Source: Akebia trifoliata
Lineage: Eukaryota; Streptophyta; Magnoliopsida; Ranunculales; Lardizabalaceae
Reading direction: 5' to 3'
Assembly: GCA_017979445.1 (NCBI GenBank)
Contig: JADQWC010000178.1
Location: forward strand, 1-64,000
DNA: 64,000 bases
The position numbers and the translations under genes were made by a program. The notes under the pieces were generated by a model. That model ran no database searches and was not told the DNA's origin. It saw only the letters and a program-made list of their open reading frames with translations. Position 1 is the stretch's first letter. Every line of letters starts with the position of its first letter. Of this stretch, positions 46,397-57,600 are shown in pieces.

Positions 46397-46750
46397 GAGG
46401 GTTAGCGTATGATAGAAACAGAGCAAAAAAGAAGGTAACAAAAAAAAAAAAAAAAAATCAAAAGAATTTCAAAAACCTTTCGAGATTTGTCAAAACACGA
46501 TCGAAGAAATAGTCGGATTTCAAAACTCATCAAATTTTCATCAAATCAAAGATCTCACACGAGCTCCGCGCCATCGAGATCAATGAATTAATAAGGCAAA
46601 ACTCTGTCAGACCCCGTGCTTGAGCAGCCATTTTCCACAAAAATCTTCAATACAATCGATAATTCGAGATCGTGTTTGTACAGAACTTTTCTGGCCCGTA
46701 CAAATAGGGGTTTAGTCTATTCTTTGCAGTTCTTTGCACGCAATTCCTGC
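46397..46750 (+). other. Element 3 sequence between captured fragment and purine tract
   Basis: AT-rich, with an A-run at 46440-46457; homologous to 26129-26471. Nothing coding seen. Confidence 0.6.
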
Positions 46751-46763
46751 AAAGAAGGGCAGC
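46751..46763 (+). other. Polypurine tract of element 3
   Basis: AAAGAAGGG plus CAGC immediately before the 3' LTR. Confidence 0.75.
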
Positions 46764-48866
46764 TGTAGACACCTCAATTTGAACGGGCCACTTCTCGAAA
46801 GGGCCCAAAAATATCGATTTTCTAAATAAATGGGCCAACGGGCCTTAAAGGCCCAAGTCATTGAAAAGTGACATTTTTACCAACCCGAGGCCCCTAAGAC
46901 CTCTCAATGGTTTAGGAGGCCACCAAAAGGACTCGGCCAACCTTACGCTTTCCCAACATTCACCGCTCCGCTTCCAAAATAAAAAACGTCAAATTTTCGA
47001 TAAATTTCACCAACGGGCCTAAAAAGCCCGATTCGCCAACACGTGGCATTTTTGATCAAATTAATGATTGCAAAAATCTAAAAAAATTAAAAATTAAAAA
47101 GGTGAGACTTGAGATGCCTACCCCGCCTACCCCTCCTCTACTACCACCGCTCCGCCTCCGAATCCGCAAAAAAACCATAGGCCCACCTAAGGCCCATGAG
47201 CCCTCAACACTTTCCTAAATCGATTTCTCATCTTACCCTTAGCCTAAAATCAATCCCACATCACCTAAAATCTAAAACCAACCTATACCCTCAAAACCCA
47301 TTCCAAAATAACCCTCAACCAAACCCTAAAACCCAAAACCATTTCTAAAACCCAAGCCCAACACTACAAAGCCCACAAATCATTAACCATATCCAATTCA
47401 TTATCCAACCCACAACCCTAACCCAAAACCACAACCCACAACCAATCACTCTTTTATCATCAAAAGATGACACATGTCATCACACCATCTCACCTCCCTC
47501 ACCCAACTACCTACCCCATTAATTTGCTTTAAATCCCATCTACCCACACATCAATCTATCACCTTTTCTCTCAAATCAAACACATCTACCCACACATCAA
47601 CCTATCACCTTTTCTCTCAAATCAAACACATCTACCCACACCCCTAACCTATACCTCCCCTAATCTACCCTCATCATTCCCTACAAAACCTATATCTACA
47701 ACCTAAACCTACACCATCCTCTCAAGTCAAACACTCAACCTCTCCCATCAACCTATCCCAACCCTTCATTTCCACCCACTTTAACACATGGCATCATCTC
47801 CTTCACCCTCCCAAAATATCATCAACCACCTCTTTAAATCCTCCATTCTCTTAAATCAAATACCATTTAATCACAACCACCATCTTAAACTCACCTCACC
47901 AAACACTCCACCCAAATGGGTTGGGTAGGATCCAAACCATTTGGGTCAAAACTCACCCATTTAACCCTCCTTACCTAAATACCCTCCAATCTCCTCTAAA
48001 TTACACCCACTTCTCTCTCAAACTCATAACCATTCTACCCTTTTTCTTCACTTCACCCCATTATATCCCTAAAATAACTCCTCAACATCTATAAATACCC
48101 TCCTCCTCTTCCCAAAAATGGCCCCCAACCTTCACTACAAAATTCTCTCCAACTCTCTCTACTAACAACTATCACCCCTCTCACTAAGAAAAATCTCATC
48201 AATTCCCTCACACTAACCCTCCCCAAGTCTCATAAAAAAAAATCACACACTACACTCATCTCCATTATCATCTCTTCTCTACTCCTTCAATAAAAAAAAA
48301 GAGTTGTATTTGTTTAAAATACTAAGGACTCAAGAAGACTCAAGCAAGAAGAAGAAAAGAAGAAACAAGATACAAGGTGGGTTCAAGGCAACCCCCCCTC
48401 TCTCTTCTACATCCTCTCCTCCTCCCTCTTCTATCACCCCTCTCCCCTTCATTTTATTTTTTAGGATGAATGGACCCCAAGGCTAAAGGTCTATAAGGGT
48501 CATTTCCATCAATGGAATGACCCTATGATCAAGCCGAAAATGAACCCCTATCTAGGGTACAAATGCACAACACGTGGCACATCATTTTTCATTTTTTTTA
48601 ATCAAATGACCGAGTTGAGTTGAGGTTACCACTATTTAGTGGGGAGAAAAGGGTGCCTAACCCCTTCCCTTTTCTCCAACCGAGCCGCTTACCCGAATCT
48701 TAAGGTTTGATCCGTACCTTATCCACGTGAGTCACTAAAATGCCAAAATGTCACTTTTTCAAAAATGCACATTGGGTGACCATTCACACCCACTTACAAT
48801 ATGAATGGTGGCGACTCCAAATCATAGTAGATGTGGCCGTCGTAATGACGAAATCACATGTCTACA
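46764..48866 (+). repeat. 3' LTR of element 3
   Basis: 2103 bp, same ends as the 5' LTR, TATA box TATAAATA at 48090-48097. Differences from the 5' LTR include an extra tandem copy (about 45 bp, near 47540-47640) and a 9-bp insertion near 47130. The promoter faces rightwards, toward EGY3 about 3.9 kb away. Confidence 0.95.
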
Positions 48867-48871
48867 CCCTA
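48867..48871. repeat. Right target-site duplication of element 3
   Basis: CCCTA, identical to 29489-29493. Confidence 0.9.
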
Positions 48872-51089
48872 GATTTTTATTCATGTATCTCGAAGAAATT
48901 CGTAAGTCTATCAATAGGAAAAATGTTTTTAATTTGGAATTTGACAAATTTGATTCTATCATTAGGTTCACGAGGAAACATTAATCGAAATAAACTATAA
49001 GATCTCAAAAATTAGAGCTCGGGACATAGACTTACTAAACAAACGAGAAAAATTATATTAATGATCGTTACGTCCCTAAGACTCTATAAATACCAACTTA
49101 AAGGCAGATTGACCGATTTTATTTTCTTAGTAAGTATTCTCCCCTTCTAAATAAAATCCTAAAGAAATCTTAGCTTTTACAAAACTTTTTTGTCAGATTT
49201 TTCTACATTAGGAGGATTCATTGGATTTCGATGAAGGAGAGGATAACAACCACCTCGTTGCAAAGTTCAAGGGAAATTGAAGAAACAAATCCTTCGATCA
49301 CCATCCTAGGGAACAGACTTCGATTCAACTCAGCTTTTCACTTTCCTTCTTGAGTTTTAGCATCACTTTAAGATAGGGATCTTCTAGACTTTCATAATAG
49401 TCATAACTTTCAATATATCGTAGTTTTTTTACTTTAAAACCTTATATATTTCATTTTAAATAAGAAAAATATTAATCTCTTAAAAAATCATGTTTTGAAT
49501 TGTTTGTCTAGTATATTTTTTTGTTGAAAAATTTTATGTGAAGAGTTTTGATCGATTTGAAGAAAAATCGTCGAAGGGATGACCAATCATTTTCGTTCGG
49601 TTGACCTAAGGAAGCTCGATCGACCCACTCTTTACCACGGTCGACCAGCCCTTCACCCCACGAAAAACTTGAGGGTGAGCAACTCTCGGGTTCAATTGAT
49701 CGAACTACCTTGGTCGCCCGCCCCTACGTAAAAATCTGTAGTTTAATTTGTTTTCAACATTGTTTTTCCTCACAAACTTGTACACTTTTCAACACATTAG
49801 TTTCATTAAAAATATTTAACTAAATGAGTTTTCTATTTACTTTAAGTTATTAATGAAAATAAAGGATTACCCCCATTAGGAAACAATGGTAAGAGTTTAA
49901 AAATCCAAATCTCAATAAATAAAAATTTAAATGCAAGTTTTGACATTTTTATTAGATTTTCAACTCTCGAATTCTTGGACTTTTCATTTGAACTAAAATT
50001 TAAAAATTAAATAATGTAAAATCTTCTATTTAATAATTTCATCTCCAAAAATCCATTTTCAATTTGAAGAAACTTTAAAAACTCATTTTTTTAATACTTA
50101 GTCAAATTTAAAAGAGGTTAAGAGCCTTAGATATAAAGAGTCTTGGATGAGAGAACCAAAAGAGAGGGTTTCTCTAGAGATTAAAACTCTATTTATAGAG
50201 ACAAATATGTGTAAAAGAGTCCAAAAGTAGCCTCAACTTTTCTTTGCACAAAAAGACAAAAAAAAAAAGAACATGAGTTAAGGATTAGGCATTCTAAAGT
50301 GGGCCCAAATGCTTTTGTCTTGAGATTTTGATTCCAAAATATTGAGTTTTTGCATAAGAAACACAAGTAATTAGATTTATCTAGTAAATGAATTTATTTA
50401 TTTATAATTAGGCCTAATTAACATGCAACATGATGTTTCAAGGCTTATCATAATTATTAGCTTAATACAGAGAAATAGGGATAAAAATCAAGATAAATGT
50501 CCAGGAAACGTGTACTCATTACTTTCACTCTCAGATCTACCCAAGGGGCCTTTCAATAGCCCAAACTTCATGTTAGATGGCACCCTCTGTGTGGTTTAGC
50601 AACAATATTAAGAGGCATAGTGCCATTGCCTGGTTTGGGATAAACAAGGGTCTTAAAACTTAGGATAAGCTATTGGCTATGGGTCTTTTCCAACAATCAA
50701 GTTGTTACTTATGTATAAATGCCACCAAAGAAGAAGATTGCCTGTTTCTTGGCTGTGAGTTTTCTTTCAACCTATGCTTAGGAAATCCAATAATAGGAAC
50801 TGGATTGATGAAATTGACTAGATTTGAATCAATACATGAGGGAAGTCTCTGAACTCTCAAGTAAAGAGGCTTGTTTTCAATGCTTTTATCTACCATGTTT
50901 AGCTGGAAAGGCGTAGACGTGTCTTCAAAAACAAATTTCTCCCCTTGAAATTGCTAGAGTACATTACAGTGAGGGATGTCCCATTCAAAGTTGAAAGCAT
51001 GGAGGTAAGTATCGAAGACAATGTGTCATCAAAAGCCTTCATGGCCTCTTGGAATTTGACCCCAAGGTTTGATATTAAAATCCTTGTGA
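48872..51089. other. Intergenic sequence
   Basis: AT-rich host sequence continuing across the element 3 insertion from 29461-29488. No supported gene. A TATAAATA at about 49084 followed by a transcript-like stretch, and the repetitive GGTCGACC-type phrases at 49580-49720, suggest old transposon debris, but no LTR pair or coding motif was found. Confidence 0.5.
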
Positions 51090-51579
51090 AAATTATGTGG
51101 GTTAAGCCTCCAAAAGATTCCTATATCTTGAACTCGGATGGGTCTTGTAGAGGAGAAGAAGCTATCATTAGAGACATTAGAGGAAGCATTGTAGGGCTCT
51201 TGCTGAAAACTCCATTGGGAAGTTAGTCCTCGCTCATGAGCTTTAAGCTATCCTCAAAGGTCTAAACTTGGCTACTAGCTTAAATATAGATTCCTTAACA
51301 GTAAGAGTAGACTCCAAAGTGGCTATCGATGGTATCAACGGAAAGGCAACAATGCCTTGGAGGGAAGAAAGAACCGTGAGAGTCATCAAGTCTATAGCTT
51401 CCCACTTTAGGAGGATCAAATTCGTTTTTTGTTTCCGGGAAAGCAATCAAGTTGCTGATTTTTTAGCTTTCTACCTAAATTCCTTAGGTAACTTTAGGTT
51501 GGTTCCTTTGGACCTCTCTCAAGAGCTTAAGGATATTCTATGTAAGAATGCTAGTGGGCATGCCTATGAAAGATTGTAA
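51090..51579 (+). pseudogene. Decayed RNase H-like (RVT_3 type) fragment
   Basis: Two frames together give the plant LINE-type RNase H layout: WVKPPKDSYILNSDGS with the first Asp, a middle part VLAHEL.AILKGLNLA broken by a frameshift near 51222 and an in-frame TAA at 51243-51245, then VRVDSKVAIDGI (Asp) and FCFRESNQVADFLAF (Asp) near 51440-51470. The matching reverse transcriptase was not found upstream, so this is a tail fragment of a non-LTR element or a relic of a domesticated RNase H gene. Confidence 0.7.
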
Positions 51580-51712
51580 TCTCTTTTCTGGTTGGGGATT
51601 TGCCCAACCATTTCAAAGCTATTGATATATTAATGTGTTTGTTATATACTACCCTTTTTATTATTGGGTATAGATAATTAGATACATGCATGATTTTGTA
51701 ATAGATAAATAA

Positions 51713-52406
51713 AGAGAGCTACTATTGGCATCACAATTTTTACTCATTACACACCAATTTCATAAATTATTTATCACTCTCAATTAAAAATTAAAATGCA
51801 CTCTTCAAACATTACCAAGGTTGGACTCAAAATATAATTTCCACATTATAAAACTAGTTTGAGCAATTTCAATAGTTGTTTACAATTATGATTAGGCTTG
51901 TATAAAATCTTCAATCCAAAAGGGTGAATCTCCATTTCTTGCGTTGAATGTGATGAAATTTCGAGTTTGGTATATTGTTCATTTAATTCCCAAAACATGC
52001 ATTTTCAGTGAATTCCTCACTTTTATAATTTACGAATTTGTGAGTTTGTCACTTTTGATATCTATGAATTCGTAAATAAAAATACCAGCGATTTTTTCAT
52101 ATTAATGACCTCGTTGATAAATTACCAGCGTATTTGTTGATTATAAAAGTGATGAATTCATTGTGAAAACATGTTCTGGGAATTAAAATAAAAAGTTTAC
52201 CGAAATCGGAATTTGGACATAAGTTGCACAAGTAATGAGGAAAACCCCAATCCAAAAAATCAATACTTAGCAAAAACCAAAATTAGAGATATTCTATTGA
52301 CACCCCCATCTTTTACTTAATTCTGAACCATTCACTTATTATTATTTTATGTTCATTCAATTGGGGTGTAATAAGTAAAAGTTGGGGTGCCAATAGCAAC
52401 TCTCTA
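51713..52406. mobile_element. Small terminal-inverted-repeat element, copy A
   Basis: Starts AGAGAGCTACTATTGGCA and ends with the complement (GGGGTGCCAATAGCAACTCTCT). The first 300 bp match, in reverse, the right part of copy B (53736-54867). No transposase is encoded, so it is non-autonomous. A compact relative (about 110 bp) forms its right end (52292-52406) and resembles 54500-54606. Target duplication not resolved. Confidence 0.72.
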
Positions 52407-52783
52407 AATAAATGAAATATCTCATAAAATAACAAGTTTATTTTCATCTCTATTCTTTTATTTATTTTTATTTTTTTCAAAATAATCCTAAAGCAATTTC
52501 AAAAGGTGCATGAATTTATATTTTTATAACATCTGAAAATCAACCCAAACCCACCCCGAAATTATTAGTATCCAACTTGGACCTAAACGACTTAAGCCCG
52601 ACCCACCTTTTAAGGGTTGGGCAAGCCCGGCCCGAATCCACCCATTAACTACTTTGTCTCTTCTTCAAAATCTAGGTCCACCTGTAATGTTCTCCAACTT
52701 TCTGGACAAATCTCTCTCTCCTATCAAATTCTCTTCTTCTGCAACCGCACCATGAACCCTCCTCAACATCAACATCTTCTCCC
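52407..52783 (+). promoter_or_regulatory. Upstream region and 5' UTR of EGY3
   Basis: Only about 380 bp separate the transposon end from the EGY3 start codon. A weak TATA-like stretch (TTATATTTTTATAA) lies at 52517-52530 and a pyrimidine-rich part follows before the ATG. An ATG at 52752, 32 bases before the assigned start and in another frame, would read on past it to 53063 if included in the transcript. No heat-shock element was clearly seen. Confidence 0.4.
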
Positions 52784-53338
52784 ATGGCGTCTCTGTATCT
52801 CACTCCTTCTTCTTTATGGGGTCTTGTTAAGAAGAACCCGACTTCCAAGTCTTCTCATTTCGCTAAGAATCCATTTTGGAATCATGCCCACAACTCCATC
52901 TCTCTCTCCTCCAAACCCAATTCAAGAAAACGACTCAATTTCTCTGCTAAAGATGAAGACATTATCGAACCCTCTTCTTCACCTTCAGTTGCAGTTGTTT
53001 CTGAGAGACCAAGCAACGAAGAGATCCAGAAGAGTGAGTCGTCTCAAGATGAGATTCAATTGAGTGACGAAGTTGAGTTAGAAGAGAAAAATAAAAAGCA
53101 GGAATTGGATTGGAAGACTGATGAAGAGTTCAAGAAATTTATGGGAAACCCATCGATCGAAGCGGCAATTAAGCTTGAGAAGAAGAGAGCCGATCGAAAG
53201 CTAAAGGAGATCGACAGAGAAACGACAAGTAATCCAATTGTTGGGTTCTTTAATAGAGTAGTTCGTGATAGTTTGACGAGGGAGAAGGAAAGGTTGGAGA
53301 AAGCAGAAGAGACTTTTAAGGCTCTTGATCTTAACAAG
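52784..53338 (+). CDS. EGY3: EGY3 exon 1
   Basis: Residues 1-185: MASLYLTPSSLWG transit peptide, acidic linker (about 60-100) and a Lys/Glu-rich helical region ending ALDLNK. Donor AAG|GTGAG, phase 0. Confidence 0.93.
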
Positions 53339-54594
53339 GTGAGTTTTTTTTCCCCACTAATATTGTGTTGGTATGAGAATTTAAGTTATATTTTGTGTTA
53401 AAAACAAAAGAAAAAACAGAAAAAAATTACATAAGGTGTTTTAGGTCAAGATTGTACCTCATATCTTACTTTCCTGATGTGGAAGTGGTTTTAGGTCAAG
53501 ATTGTAGCTCAGATCTTACTTTACTGATGTGGAAGTGTGGAGGAAATATTTTTTCACTCGTATCTGAATGAAAACCATCTATGTTCCTTTCCACGTCTGG
53601 AAAGTGAGATATGATATACGATCTCGAGGTCACTTCGGCATTATTCTTTACTTAATTGGCTAAGAGCTGTATACTACTTCACTGGAGTGACTAAAATTCA
53701 CACATTGCAGATGTTTTTCTTCGAGATATCAAAGAAGAGAGCTGCTATTGGCACCCCAAAGTTTAGTTAACACACCCCCAGTTTCTTAAATTATTTATCA
53801 CACCCCAATTAAATTGCAGATGATTTAGTAGCTATTCCGAAAGATAATAGCGGCAAGATATATATATATATATATGGGTCCCGTTCGCCACCCTTAGTTT
53901 TACCACACACTTTAACAAACGCGTTTTGTCTTACATGGGTTAGAAGTTTCGGAATGAGCTGATTTTTGGTGAGGATGATCTCTATGGTGAGGAGATCATC
54001 CTCACCAAAAATCAGCTCATTCCAAAACTTCTAACCCCATCAAAATTGATTTACAAAAAATGGACGGTCCACGATTTTTCAACGTGTAAACATGGGGCTA
54101 AACATTTCGGAATGGGCTGATTTTTGGGGAGGATGATCTTCTAATCATAGAGATCATCCTCACCAAAAATCAGCTCATTCCAAAACTTCTAAACCATGTA
54201 GGACAAAAAACGTTTGTTAAAGTGTGTGGTAAAACTTAGGGTGCTGAACATTTCCCTATATATATATATATATATATATATAGATATATATATATATACT
54301 TTTTTTTCTTTTTTAATCTGCCACTATTTCCCCCATGAAATTTTTCCAGATTTTTTAAGTGTGTTAGTTATCCCCCGCCTAGACAAAATCCTGGTTCCGC
54401 CCCTGATCTCAACATTACAAAACGCTATGACACTCGTTTCAAACAATTACTGATCGACAAAGAAACTAGTGACTTTTAGAAATTTAGAAAAAAGAAAGAG
54501 AGAGAGTTTACCCCAACTCTTACTTATTCTCAACCATTCACTTATTTTCCTTACTTTTAAGTGGGTGTAATAGCTAAAAGTTAGGGTGCCAATA

Positions 54595-54656
<62 letters not shown>

Positions 54657-57600
54657 GTGGCTAGATTTCTATTTTTGGTTTAGGATTTTATACGAGCCTA
54701 TTGAACAACTATGAAATTTTTTGAACGAGTGCTGTAATGTTGAGATTATAATTTGAGCCAAACCTTTGTAATCTTTGAAGAGTGTTAATCTTTAATTGGG
54801 GTGTGATAAATACTTTAAGAAATTAGAGTATAATAAGTAAAAGCTGGGGTGCCAATAGCAGCTCTCTTTATAATTTAGTCTGATTTACCGAAAACATGCT
54901 GTGAAATTTTCCATTTCAGCGCGCTACCCCTCTTGAGTAAAAGCTATTGTAATGAATTTACCTGTATACCCATTTGTATTTTTTCAAAAATTAGGTAAAT
55001 GAATATTTTAAAACCAAAAGGGTATGTATAAAGGTAAATTCACTATAAAAAAATTTTTAATAAATTAATCTGAGTGCATAATATGTAAATATTTTAAAAT
55101 CATATCTTATTACGTAATTTGATAAAAAATTCTAGGGACAATGGCTGTGAGGTACTCTTTATTGAGAATATGTACCGATTAGTCCCCTAGAAAATAATAT
55201 GGAGCATTTAAATCCCACTTAATAAAATATTCACCTGTTAAAGATCTTTTGAAGATTTTTAAGATAATACCTGAAATACCCTTTTAACAATTTTATAAAG
55301 TTGTTTAAAGTAAATTCCAAAAATATACAGAGCCAAATAAAAAACTTGACCAGTTTATTTGGTTATTAATATTTTTATTTATTAAAATCTATTTATAAAT
55401 TTAATATAATTTTATTTGACTTTTTTAAGTAGACTTGCTAATTATTTTGTTGAATCAATTTGATGAACATTCAAGTTGGGTCTTAAAATAATTTTTTAAT
55501 TATTTAAAATTATTTATATTTTTTAATAAATCTAATAAACATAGAACAAATTAGTTTGATGATGATGATAACCATACTCATCTTTATCATCATCATCTAT
55601 GTGAGTTAAAAATCACTAGTTTTGAGAAGAGAAAACAAGGATTTTTTTAATGTTTTATTAATTTAGATTTTTTTTTGTTATTATATAAGAGATGACCATA
55701 GTCAAGGGGCATGTCATTAAATTTAAAACATAGGATTACTTCCAATATTCTCAAATAAACATGTTTCTTTAAACCTCAAAATTCGTTGAAAGGGTAATTA
55801 AGGCATTTTCGCTTCAAAAATTATTTTTAGACTAATATTTGATAAAATGAGTACTAAAGAATCCATATTTTCTAAGTAGGGACTTTTTAGTACATATTTT
55901 CAAAAAATAGGTCTTTGGGGTCATTGTCCCAAAATTCTATTCGTTTTCATATGTTCATGAATTTTATTAATGTTTGGTATTGTATTGCAGTTGAGGAGCT
56001 GTTTTGGGTTCGATTCGTTCTTCGTGACAGATGTTCGGAGATTTGCAGATGGAGGAATTTTTATTGGAAATTTGAGAAAACCCATTGAAGAAGTCATGCC
56101 AAAATTGGAGAAAAAGCTCTCAGAAGCAGCGGGTAGGGAAGTTGTATTATGGTTCATGGAGGAAAAAACCGATGACATAACAAAGCAGGTAATTAAAGAT
56201 GAGAAAACTATCAACTTCTGTTACATTGTTACATTTCAAACTTCATTGTAGAAGTTAGTTTAAGAAATACTGTGTAGGCATTTTTATATGAGAATTCTAC
56301 TTATTTAGGAAATTTAGTTATCAACTTCTGTGTTCTTGATTCAATGCTAAATTTCTTGGCCAACTAATCTAGCAAATTACATCTCGAATGAACAATGTTA
56401 CTGATTCCTATTATTGGAGTGCTTAAAATTAAGTGGTTTACACTCAAAAAGGCCGTTAAAATTATAGTACTTTTGGGCTGTAACTCATCCAAGAACCATC
56501 CATATCTGACCGTAGGTATATTTCGTGAGGAGATACTTCCCATTCTTCCTTTTTCTATCACTCGAAGTTGGCATGTGCAAACACACATGTATCAAAAGGG
56601 CTTAGCTGTAATTAAAATATTGATTAAAAGGGTTAGTGACTATTACATAGTAAAAAAGGATATTTTTGTAATTTTGAAAACTAATCAACGTGATTCTCTA
56701 GAGTTGTGCGCTGCAATTTTCTTGTGTTTTGATCAAAATGACCTTGATTATAATAAGTTTAAATATAAAGATGGGGGCATTTGTGGGATCCAAAATTTGG
56801 TGTCAAACCACCTTAACTCCACCTTCTCTCACTATAATAGTAAAGACAAACTACTTCTTCTTTTTTCTTATTTAAATAAGCATCGTTGTTAGCTAGAGTT
56901 GCCTTTGGAGACACAATCATCATTAACATTGCCTTGTTCCAACTCCCAACTGATTGGCAATGTAACGCAAAATTAGCAGATTTAATTTCATTTTATGTAC
57001 TCATATATTTATTTATTGAAGGAGAAAATGTTTATCTTTCAGGTCTGTATGGTGCAACCCAAGTCAGAAATGGACCTCCAATTCGAATTGACCAAGCTGA
57101 GCACTCCTTGGGGTTATATCAGTGCGATAGCATTATGTGTTACAACTTTTGGGACGATAGCTTTGATGAGTGGCTTCTTTCTTAAACCCGATGCTACATT
57201 TGACGATTACATAGCTGATGTCGTGCCTCTCTTTGGTGGCTTCCTTTCAATTCTAGGAGTTTCTGAGGTATGTTCTCATTTTATTCTTCATTGAACTCGT
57301 CACTATTGATGTATTCTGAACCATATCTCTCTATATTTATGGCAAGAATTAGGCTTTTTTTTTTCTATGCTTAGCTTCGATAATGTTGGTCATGGAAGTT
57401 CTGTGGCATTTAATTTTGTTAAGAGTACCAAAGACTACATTCCTATTTTGAAATTCTTTGTATCTATGTTTGTGATATAGACTAGTTTGCTATTAGAAAT
57501 ACATGAAATATAAATGCTCCTGAAAATCTGACAAGTGTTGCATCTATATGACAACTGATATCATGAAGAGTCGCGATCCAGAACAGTGTCCCGTTCCTAA

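Larger units (their letters stand above)
29494..48866 (+). mobile_element. Element 3: complete 19.4-kb Tat/Ogre-type LTR retrotransposon
   Basis: Both LTRs, perfect 5-bp target duplication, primer site, polypurine tract, and in order: leader hairpins, ORF1, array A, gag, protease/G-patch, RT, RNase H 1, second RNase H, integrase, 3' region with captured HD-ZIP IV sequence. The two LTRs differ by few substitutions and some short indels, so the insertion is fairly recent. Yet the reading frames contain seven one-base losses and one one-base gain, and very few stops by substitution. Size and extra ORF upstream of gag match the known Ogre group. Confidence 0.95.
53736..54867. mobile_element. Small terminal-inverted-repeat element, copy B, with nested insertions (EGY3 intron 1)
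   Basis: Arms of about 80 bp are inverted: AGAGAGCTGCTATTGGCACC at the left, the complement at 54845-54867. Same family as copy A but reversed. It is interrupted by a foldback element (53877-54255), TA and CT microsatellites and a 110-bp relative (54500-54606). No coding capacity. Confidence 0.72.

Noticed and set aside
43531..46750. Envelope gene between integrase and 3' LTR
   Set aside because: The ORFs there match a host HD-ZIP IV gene; no signal peptide, furin-like site or membrane anchor seen.
48960..49720. A full LTR in the intergenic region
   Set aside because: A TATA-like box and repetitive phrases exist, but no paired LTR, TG/CA ends or primer site were found.
56395..56892. 165-codon ORF in EGY3 intron 2
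   Set aside because: Overlaps a dispersed repeat with an inverted relative in intron 4; no recognisable domain.
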